Assembly (NCBI GenBank): GCA_004295045.1 | Contig: SHND01000025.1 | Location: 162,372 to 226,371 of the forward strand | Direction of reading: 5' to 3' | Length of the DNA: 64,000 nucleotides | Source of the DNA: Chloroflexota bacterium | GTDB lineage: Bacteria > Chloroflexota > Anaerolineae > UBA4142 > SHND01 | Part shown: positions 44,979 through 51,812 of the stretch, in pieces | Numbering within the stretch: position 1 is the first letter of the stretch | Layout: the number at the start of each line of letters is the position of its first letter | Made by a program: the position numbers and the translations under genes | The notes under the pieces: generated by a model | The model's input: only the letters and a program-made list of their open reading frames with translations | Databases searched by the model: none | What the model was told of the DNA's origin: nothing

Positions 44979-47507
44979 TTACATTTGGGCGCGCACGAAA
45001 TTTTCCTCTTCGACGCGACTGGTCAGTTTTCCATCCAGCCGTTGGGCGCGCAAAGAGTGCAAAATTTCCTTGTAACGCGGTCCCGGCGGCAGTCCTAATT
45101 GTTTCAAATCATTGCCGGTCAACTCTGCCTGCACGCCGCGCCATTCGCCGCGATAGCGGTCCACATAGCTTGATGCTTGGGCGGAATCCGACGCGAGCGC
45201 AAAGACGGCGAGCGCGGCATCGTCAAAGCGTTCCAACAATTCGACCACGCGGCTCGGCGCAAGCTGCGCGTTGTTCAATTGGCGCTCCAGCAGACGCAAG
45301 GTTACCACTTGGACGAGAAATTCCGTCTCACCATTCGTCAATTTCAAACGTTTTGCCAACGCGCGCGCTTCGGAGGTCCGCAGACGATATGCCAAGATGC
45401 CGAGATAGAGCATCGGCGTTGGGGTGTACGCTTCGCGCAATTGCTGAAATTTTTGGACGAGCCACGCATCCGCGTCGAGTGAGGTTTGGATTTTTTCGAG
45501 CACGCCCAGCGTTTGCAAACGCGCGAGGGCGCGTTCGGGCGCGGCTTCATTGAAAATTAAATCGAGTTCGTGTCGCAAGCGCTGCCCGCTCACTTTTTCC
45601 AGCAAGTTGCGCGCGTCGTCAATCAACTGCGCGGTGCGCGCCTCGATGGTGAAACCGAAACGCTGTTCAAAACGCACGGCGCGCAGAATCCGCGTCGGGT
45701 CCTCGATAAAGGAAAGATTGTGCAGCACGCGCACGATGCCGCGCTGTAAATCAAATTCCCCACCGTACGGATCGAGCAGCGCGCCATACCGTTCGGGGTC
45801 GAGACACAACGCGAGCGCATTGATCGTGAAATCGCGACGATGCAGATCGAGTTTGATCGAACTGCGCTCTACGTCCGGCAGCGCCGAAGGGTATTCATAA
45901 AATTCTGTGCGCGCGGTGGCAAAATCGAGACTCGATTTTTCATCCTCGTCGAAAATCCATTTTGCCGTTCCAAAGCGCGCGTGCGTGTGGACGCGTCCGC
46001 CATAGTGATTGGCGAGGCGCTGCGCGAGCTGAATCGCGTCGCCTTCCACAACAATATCAATGTCAAGATTCGCCTCGCCGATTATCAAATCGCGCACAAA
46101 GCCGCCGACGAGATATGTCGAATACCCAAGTTCGCGCGCCGTACGCGCCGCGTTTTTCACCAGTAACAATAAATCGCGCGGCAGCGCGCGTTCCAGCCGC
46201 GCGACAAACTCGGCATTACGCGGGGGACGCGTTGTTTCCGAATACAGTTTCAAAAGATCTGTGCGTGTAACAATCCCGACGATATTGCCATCCTCGACTA
46301 CAGGCACTTGGCCCAAGCTGTGTTCCGTCATGGCGCGCTGTAATTGTTCCACCGAATCGGTTGGCGCAACCGAAATGGGTTCGCTCATGAATCGCGAGAC
46401 CGGCTGCTTTTGCAGCTTGTGATGCAGCGCGCGGTCAATCTCGCGGCGCGTGAGCACGCCCACCAATTTCTTTTTGGCAACGACGGGAAATCCTTCGTGT
46501 CCCCAGCGCCGCGCTTGTTCTGCCGCGTGCGCGATGGTGTCGCTCGGCGCGAGGACGCGCACGCCGTACGACATGATGTCGTGGACGGTGGTGTGCGGCT
46601 CAATGTGTTCTTCGAGCAAGCGCAATAATTTCTTCTGCTGCGTTTTCAAACCGCGTGAATGAATCAACGCGGCAGCCGCGGTGGTGTGTCCGCCGCCGCC
46701 AAACGCGCGCGCGATCTCGGCGACATCAATGAGTTCGGACTTGCTGCGCGCGACGAGTTGAATTTCATTACGCATTTGGATGAGCAAGAACAATGCGTTC
46801 GGATCGTACAACGCCATCAACTGCTGCGCGAGGGTGGAGATTTCTGCGACGTATTCTTTGACGCGCACTGCTCCAAGCAAAATAGTCTGTCCGCCGATTT
46901 CGTGCGTCTCGACGCGTTTGAGCAGCTGATTGTACAGCGCGCGCTGATCGTCCGCGAGCGGCTGGCGCAAAAACTCGCCGATGAGATCAAAGGAGGCGCC
47001 ATGTTCCACGAGATAGGCAACGGCTTGCAAATCGCGCGGCGTGGTGGAGGAATAGGTGAGCGAACCGGTGTCTTCATAAATGCCCAACGCGAACAGCGTC
47101 GCTTCGAGCCGCGTGAGCGACACATTTTTTTCGCGCAGCGCTTCGACAAAGAGCGTCGTCGTCGCGCCAACATCTCCGCCGCTAAAGGTTGTCCGTTCAT
47201 CGAGCGTACGCGTGAGGGGATGATGATCAACGATATGTACGATTGGCTTGTCCGCAATCCCGCGCGCGGAAGGCAGCGTTTGCGTGTCCACCAACAAGAG
47301 CCGCTTGAAACGGCGGCGTGGGGCTTGCTCCTGCGGCATGAATTCAAAGGGATCGCCGTACAGCGTAAGGAAATCGCGCCCGTTGCGGTTCAAGCGGCGG
47401 GGCAAGAGCGCAATCGCATTCGGATACAATTTTTTTGCCGCCGCCAGCGAAGCGAGCGCGTCGAGGTCAGTGTTTTCGTGCGTGAGAATCGCGTCCACAG
47501 GTGGCAT
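44979..47507 (-). CDS. DHH phosphoesterase-CBS-tRNA nucleotidyltransferase fusion
   Basis: About 842 residues. N-terminal DHH/DHHA1 (HENTDLDALAS, VDHHPLTR, FGGGGHTTAAAA, 1-300), two CBS domains (about 305-425), then a class II nucleotidyltransferase with GGFVRDLIIGEANLDIDIVVEG (catalytic Asp pair), RRDFTINALAL and EDPTRILRAVRFEQRFGF. This layout is known for A-adding or CCA-adding enzymes of several phyla, so the product probably adds A (or CCA) to tRNA 3' ends. No second CCA gene is in the window to decide. ATG 47507 begins MPPVDAILTHENTD. Confidence 0.9.
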   Translation of the reverse strand: MPPVDAILTHENTDLDALASLAAAKKLYPNAIALLPRRLNRNGRDFLTLYGDPFEFMPQEQAPRRRFKRLLLVDTQTLPSARGIADKPIVHIVDHHPLTRTLDERTTFSGGDVGATTTLFVEALREKNVSLTRLEATLFALGIYEDTGSLTYSSTTPRDLQAVAYLVEHGASFDLIGEFLRQPLADDQRALYNQLLKRVETHEIGGQTILLGAVRVKEYVAEISTLAQQLMALYDPNALFLLIQMRNEIQLVARSKSELIDVAEIARAFGGGGHTTAAAALIHSRGLKTQQKKLLRLLEEHIEPHTTVHDIMSYGVRVLAPSDTIAHAAEQARRWGHEGFPVVAKKKLVGVLTRREIDRALHHKLQKQPVSRFMSEPISVAPTDSVEQLQRAMTEHSLGQVPVVEDGNIVGIVTRTDLLKLYSETTRPPRNAEFVARLERALPRDLLLLVKNAARTARELGYSTYLVGGFVRDLIIGEANLDIDIVVEGDAIQLAQRLANHYGGRVHTHARFGTAKWIFDEDEKSSLDFATARTEFYEYPSALPDVERSSIKLDLHRRDFTINALALCLDPERYGALLDPYGGEFDLQRGIVRVLHNLSFIEDPTRILRAVRFEQRFGFTIEARTAQLIDDARNLLEKVSGQRLRHELDLIFNEAAPERALARLQTLGVLEKIQTSLDADAWLVQKFQQLREAYTPTPMLYLGILAYRLRTSEARALAKRLKLTNGETEFLVQVVTLRLLERQLNNAQLAPSRVVELLERFDDAALAVFALASDSAQASSYVDRYRGEWRGVQAELTGNDLKQLGLPPGPRYKEILHSLRAQRLDGKLTSRVEEENFVRAQM

Positions 47508-47563
47508 TGTAATCACGTTCGCGCGGGCGCGCAAGGTCTGTCGAATGCCAGCCGCAAAGCTGC

Positions 47564-47569
47564 TATAAT
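47564..47569 (+). promoter_or_regulatory. Candidate -10 of the 47590 module
   Basis: TATAAT 20 bases before ATG 47590; GGAGGTG ribosome site follows. No good -35. Confidence 0.45.
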
Positions 47570-47589
47570 GCTTTCTCGGAGGTGTTGAA

Positions 47590-47826
47590 ATGACGGCTCA
47601 AACAGCTAAAGAAATTCGAACCGAGCTTGCCTCAATTCGTGAGCTCTTGATGCAAGTGATGATCGAGTTAGAGCGTCTAAATTCGATTGTTCAGACAGAA
47701 TCTGCCGAGCCAACTGAAATAGATTTTATGGCGATTGTGGGACTGGGCGCGAGTGGGTTGACTGACGTTTCTGAAAACCATGATCGTTACTTGGGCGAGG
47801 CAATAGCGCATGAACATCTTGGTTGA
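47590..47826 (+). CDS. Putative antitoxin partner of a PIN toxin
   Basis: 78 residues. A coiled-coil-like helix (KEIRTELASIRELLMQVMIELERLNSIV) and a short acidic C-terminal part. CGGAGGTGTTGAAATG is a strong ribosome site. Overlaps the PIN gene by 17 bases, which suggests an antitoxin, although no known DNA-binding fold is visible. Confidence 0.7.
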   Translation: MTAQTAKEIRTELASIRELLMQVMIELERLNSIVQTESAEPTEIDFMAIVGLGASGLTDVSENHDRYLGEAIAHEHLG

Positions 47827-48232
47827 TACTGGCGCGTTCTATGCCCTTTCGGATCGCACGGATGCAAACCATGAGAACGCCACATCTTTTTACGCTAATG
47901 CGGTGCGAGGAAATTCGCTTGTCACAACCGATTTCGTGTTGCTTGAGGCGTGGTTGCTTATTCGAAACAAGCTGGGCTATTTCGCTGCACAAAATTTTTG
48001 GAAATTCATGCGCTCAGGGGCAATTCAAATTGAATATATGACTGCCGCTGATTTGGATCTGGCATGGGAAATTGTATCCATGTATCAGGACCAGCACTTC
48101 AGCATCGCGGATGCGACGAGTTTTGCAATCATGGAACGTAAGGGAATTGGGGCTGCGTTCGCGTTTGACCACCATTTTCGAGTATACCGATTTGGCTCAA
48201 GGCGCGATATGCGCTTTACTGTACATCCGTGA
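47810..48232 (+). CDS. PIN-domain toxin
   Basis: 140 residues. NILVDTGAFYALSDRTDANHENA, central Glu (LLEAWLLI) and FSIADATSFAIMERKGIGAAFAFDHHF contain the PIN acidic residues. Predicted ribonuclease. Ends one base before the start of the RNase H-like gene. Confidence 0.87.
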   Translation: MNILVDTGAFYALSDRTDANHENATSFYANAVRGNSLVTTDFVLLEAWLLIRNKLGYFAAQNFWKFMRSGAIQIEYMTAADLDLAWEIVSMYQDQHFSIADATSFAIMERKGIGAAFAFDHHFRVYRFGSRRDMRFTVHP

Positions 48233-48946
48233 ATGTCCGACCTCTATTACGACCTCGAAACTAAAGAACTCCTCGATTTGACGCTCGAAGACCAAGCGTC
48301 CGCGATCCGTTCCCTGCATTTTTCGATTGGCGTGACGTGGTGCGAGTGTCACAAAGAACAAATCTTTTACCGCGCCGATGCGATGAGCGAGCATGTCTTG
48401 GCGCACGACCGCATGATTGGTTTCAGTTGCAAGCAGTTTGATAACGCGGTGTTGGCATACAATTATTTTTTGGCGCGCGCCGACATGCCCCCCCCCAAAC
48501 AAGAAAAACCACGCGCACCGAAAAAAATTGACAAGTTCGAAATTCCGCCATCCGCTGAAGAGTTGAAACGATTGTTTGATGGGCGTACGTTCGATTTGCA
48601 AATTGATTTGGAAAATCGCGTCGGCTATCGCCTGGCGCTGAATGCGTTGGCGCAAGGCACCCTGCGCCGCGAAAAACAAGGCACTGCCGCGCTCGCGGTG
48701 ATTTGGTATCGGCTCGCCGCGCAGTTAAAGCAAAAATACGCGTACGCCTTGCGCGAGGCGAATGATTCCGAAGGGGCGGACCGCGCGCAGGAACTCGGCG
48801 CGTATTATCAACAGCGTCTCGAAACATATTGCGCGACCGATGTGCAGCTGGTGCGCCAATTGTTTGAATACGGCGCGCAAAATCGGCGCGTGTTTTATTT
48901 GGATTTTGATGACGAACGGCACAACGTCAAAGTGGATTGGCGCTGA
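48233..48946 (+). CDS. RNase H-like (DEDD) exonuclease-type protein
   Basis: 237 residues. LYYDLETKELLDL supplies a DxE pair (Asp7, Glu9), FSIGVTW the next strand, IGFSCKQFDNAVL a second acidic motif, TFDLQIDLENRVGYRLALNALA a middle part and YCATDVQLVRQLFEYG the last Asp. This fits the predicted RNase H-like domain found alone or beside helicases. Loop 85-105 is Pro/Lys-rich. Starts directly after the PIN gene's stop. Confidence 0.72.
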   Translation: MSDLYYDLETKELLDLTLEDQASAIRSLHFSIGVTWCECHKEQIFYRADAMSEHVLAHDRMIGFSCKQFDNAVLAYNYFLARADMPPPKQEKPRAPKKIDKFEIPPSAEELKRLFDGRTFDLQIDLENRVGYRLALNALAQGTLRREKQGTAALAVIWYRLAAQLKQKYAYALREANDSEGADRAQELGAYYQQRLETYCATDVQLVRQLFEYGAQNRRVFYLDFDDERHNVKVDWR

Positions 48947-49006
48947 GGGCAGGAACGCTGTGTGTGAACCTTTGGGCGCGTTTTTTTAGATTACGCGCGC
49001 AATCGG

Positions 49007-49012
49007 TATAAT
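49007..49012 (+). promoter_or_regulatory. Candidate -10 of the copper cluster
   Basis: TATAAT ending ten bases before ATG 49023, giving a very short leader. No clear -35. Confidence 0.4.
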
Positions 49013-49022
49013 AGCGGGTGCT

Positions 49023-49448
49023 ATGTTGATGGAAATGGACGCGCGGCGTGTGACGCTCACCATTTTATTTGTCATCTGGTTGAGCATCCAAACCCTCGTG
49101 ATTGGCTTGTCGCCGTCATGGGGTTTTGTCCTGCCGCATGAACACATTACGCGCGGCACCTTGAGCACAGCGGCGTGGGAAGAGCATATGCGCGAGCATC
49201 TGCTCGGTTCGCGACCGTTGCAGCAGGCGCACTTGGATGTACCGCAGTCAATGGAGGCGGGGACGGTGATCGCTTCCATCCCCGACAGCGCGGGCGCAGT
49301 TTCTACGTGGTCAATGTTTGCTGCGCATATGCACGACGCTAACGTGGAAATTCCAAAATTCGACGCGCCGCGTGTGGCATGGACGACGCCCACATTTGTG
49401 GCGTTTGAGCTTGCTTTTACTCCGCTCAAACCTCCGCCCAACATCTAA
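49023..49448 (+). CDS. Hypothetical membrane-anchored protein
   Basis: 141 residues. One N-terminal hydrophobic segment (about 10-30) then an extracytoplasmic part with several His and Met (HEHITRG, MFAAHMHDAN), which would suit metal contact. No family recognised. First gene of the copper cluster by position, 61 bases before the CopC-like gene. Confidence 0.65.
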   Translation: MLMEMDARRVTLTILFVIWLSIQTLVIGLSPSWGFVLPHEHITRGTLSTAAWEEHMREHLLGSRPLQQAHLDVPQSMEAGTVIASIPDSAGAVSTWSMFAAHMHDANVEIPKFDAPRVAWTTPTFVAFELAFTPLKPPPNI

Positions 49449-49509
49449 TTCCCCTTTAATCTCATTGTTGTAAGACAACGATACCAATTCATTCCACGGA
49501 GGAAATTTC

Positions 49510-50478
49510 GTGAAAAAATTAACCGCGTTTGCAATCAGCGCGCTGCTTTTTGCCGCGCTTGGCTTTGTTGCTTTTGCGCCGCTGGCGCAAGCACATGCTG
49601 AACTTAAAGAATGTACCCCAGCCATTGACGGCACGGTCGCAACAGCGCCCGAAAAACTGACCTGTGAAACATCGCAAGCAATGAAGGCGGAAGGTTCATC
49701 GCTGCAAGTTTTTGATGCGAATGGAGTGCAAGTTGACAAAGGTGATTCGGCAGTAGACCTCAACGATCCGGAACGCACAATCATTTCTGTTTCACTCGAT
49801 ACCGCGAAAATGAAGGACGGCGTCTACACGGTAAAGTGGACAACCGTCTCCGCCGACGACAGCGATCAAGCAACCGGCGAATTCAATTTCACTGTTGGTC
49901 ATGCAATGGAAATGCACGGAACGGAAACGCCGGCTGCCGCAGAAACCTCAACTGTCACTCATCCCAACGACGATCCAAGTATTGGCGTCATCACGATTGA
50001 TGGCAAACAAGTGACGCTCAAAATCGTTTCACCTGCCAATGATGCGACAGTGCCAGCGGGCGATGTCAAGATTGAAGCAGCCGTTGACGGTGTTCAACTT
50101 GGAGAAGACTATCATCTCCATTTTTATCTCGGCGATAAACTTTTGGGGATGGCAGAGGGTGCAGAAACATCCTTCACGGCGAAACTGGAACCCGGGGCAT
50201 ACGAAGTGAAAGTTACACTCGGCGACAGCAACCATCAGGACATCAACAATGCATCTGTGCATGTGACCGTCGCGGCAGCAGAGGCGGCGCAAGCGACGGC
50301 TACGCCGGCTGCGACGGAAGCTGCACCTGCGGCAACCCCCGCACCCACAGAAACAGCCCCCTCCACTTTGCCTGCGACAGGCGGCGAGGTCGGCTTTGGA
50401 TTCTATGCGTTACTCGCGGTGCTTGGGTTAGTGATTTTCGGCGCGGGCACGTTTGTGTATGCGCGCAACAAACAGTAA
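49510..50478 (+). CDS. copC: CopC-domain protein with LPATG cell-wall sorting tail
   Basis: 322 residues. Signal peptide ending near AQAHAELKEC (mature His at the N-terminus as in copper-binding CopC), CopC domain (about 28-130), a second Ig-like domain (about 155-255, HLHFYLGDK), an Ala/Thr/Pro linker and LPATGG at about 287-292 followed by a hydrophobic helix and RNKQ. The last feature is a sortase signal, indicating covalent wall anchoring in a monoderm. Likely copper binding at the cell surface. Confidence 0.88.
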   Translation: MKKLTAFAISALLFAALGFVAFAPLAQAHAELKECTPAIDGTVATAPEKLTCETSQAMKAEGSSLQVFDANGVQVDKGDSAVDLNDPERTIISVSLDTAKMKDGVYTVKWTTVSADDSDQATGEFNFTVGHAMEMHGTETPAAAETSTVTHPNDDPSIGVITIDGKQVTLKIVSPANDATVPAGDVKIEAAVDGVQLGEDYHLHFYLGDKLLGMAEGAETSFTAKLEPGAYEVKVTLGDSNHQDINNASVHVTVAAAEAAQATATPAATEAAPAATPAPTETAPSTLPATGGEVGFGFYALLAVLGLVIFGAGTFVYARNKQ

Positions 50479-50489
50479 AGCAATCAATG

Positions 50490-50516
50490 GGGCGGGAGAC
50501 GAAAATTCTCCCGCCT
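50490..50516 (+). other. Intercistronic hairpin after the LPATG CopC gene
   Basis: GGCGGGAGA/TCTCCCGCC stem with a seven-base loop and no U-run. It may protect or attenuate the mRNA rather than terminate it. Confidence 0.5.
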
Positions 50517-50525
50517 CACCTTGAG

Positions 50526-50774
50526 ATGAAAAATTGGAGCGATCTTCCGCCGCTGCCGCGCGGCTCCATCCCGCTGGATCACGGCGGCGTCCTAACGGGG
50601 CATTGGGAATTTGACCTTGCGCTCGCAATGGTTTTTTTCGCAATTGTCAGTTATTCGTTCCTCTTGCCGGCAGATGCGCCAAAGGGGGTGGGGCGGATTG
50701 CGATACAGTCTATCGCGCTTTTGTTTTTTGTCGGCGCGCTGATTTTGGCGGTTGTGGGATTTCGCAATTTATGA
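50526..50774 (+). CDS. Small two-helix membrane protein
   Basis: 82 residues from ATG 50526: a short polar head (SDLPPLPRGSIPLDHGG) and two membrane helices. The longer frame from 50487 starts within the hairpin, so 50526 is preferred. Conserved position in the copper cluster only; function unknown. Confidence 0.6.
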   Translation: MKNWSDLPPLPRGSIPLDHGGVLTGHWEFDLALAMVFFAIVSYSFLLPADAPKGVGRIAIQSIALLFFVGALILAVVGFRNL

Positions 50775-50781
50775 GCGACTT

Positions 50782-51246
50782 ATGAAGCAAGCCATTCTTT
50801 TCGCGCTACTGTTGTTCGGCGGCATAACCATTTCGAGTTACGCGCAATCGGATGCAGCGATCAAGATTCTCAAACCGGGCGATCGGCGCAATGTCGAGTT
50901 GGGCGAAATTCCCGTCACGGTAGAGATAACTGGTGTCACTCTGGACGACGGATACACCTGGCAAATTTTGATTGACGCCGTCCCGCAAGGGTTGGTGCGA
51001 AATGCAACACAAACAAAAATTGTCATGCCCGAGCCATCCGGCCCGCATCGGCTCAAGGCGGAATTGTACGATTCGAACGGCAACGCAATTGCGGCGCACG
51101 AAATTCTGGTTATCGCCGCGCCCGTTGAAAAGCATGATCCGATTTTTAATCGTGGGTGGTTTGTCCCCGCGATGCTTGGCTTTGCTGCCGTGATCATCGG
51201 AATCATCATTTTAGGACTGCGCTTGCGTCCGCGGACCGCAACATGA
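50782..51246 (+). CDS. Secreted Ig-like protein with C-terminal anchor
   Basis: 154 residues. Signal peptide (1-21, ending SSYAQS), an Ig-like beta-sandwich (about 25-115) similar in pattern to the second domain of the LPATG CopC protein, then a C-terminal membrane helix. Overlaps the next copC-like gene by four bases (ATGA). Confidence 0.75.
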   Translation: MKQAILFALLLFGGITISSYAQSDAAIKILKPGDRRNVELGEIPVTVEITGVTLDDGYTWQILIDAVPQGLVRNATQTKIVMPEPSGPHRLKAELYDSNGNAIAAHEILVIAAPVEKHDPIFNRGWFVPAMLGFAAVIIGIIILGLRLRPRTAT

Positions 51247-51803
51247 AAAAATTCTTTATTCTCTTCGCAATTGCTCTCACATTGTTCTCCCTCCCGCGCA
51301 GCGCGTTCGCACATGCGACGCCGTTGGCGTGTTTACCGCGCATGGGCATTACGGTTACGCAGCCGCCCGCGCAAGTGATTTGTCAATTCAGCGAACCGTT
51401 GAATCCCGCCAAAGCTTCACTGATTGTCACGGACGCGAGTGGTCAGCGCGTAGACAAAAACGACACGCGCTTGTATGAGAATGACGATCATACCCTCGTC
51501 GTTTCACTGGATACGACAAAAATGCCGCAAGGCATTTACACGGTGCAATGGCAGGTTCAAGATACGCTGGATGAGGGTGTTACGAGCAGCACGTTCCAAT
51601 TTGGCGTCAATACAGTTGTGCCGCCCACACCAACGGCAGTTTTGCCGGGAGTGCCAATGACGCCGACACCCATTGCCCCCACGAATAATGCAACGACCGA
51701 TCTGATTTCACGCTTTTTGATTGGCGCGGCGGTTGTGGTGTTGGCGGCGATGGGCGTTTTATTTTGGCGCATGCGCGCGAGCGGCACAGCAGATTCCGAA
51801 TGA
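51243..51803 (+). CDS. copC: CopC-domain protein with C-terminal membrane helix
   Basis: 186 residues. Signal peptide to FAHATPL (mature N-terminal His), CopC beta-barrel (about 24-125), a Pro/Thr linker and a C-terminal helix with basic stop. Shares with the first CopC protein the strings SLDTTKMPQGIYTVQW and VDKNDT. Probably periplasmic/outer-face copper binding. Confidence 0.88.
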   Translation: MKKFFILFAIALTLFSLPRSAFAHATPLACLPRMGITVTQPPAQVICQFSEPLNPAKASLIVTDASGQRVDKNDTRLYENDDHTLVVSLDTTKMPQGIYTVQWQVQDTLDEGVTSSTFQFGVNTVVPPTPTAVLPGVPMTPTPIAPTNNATTDLISRFLIGAAVVVLAAMGVLFWRMRASGTADSE

Positions 51804-51812
51804 GAGACTGAA

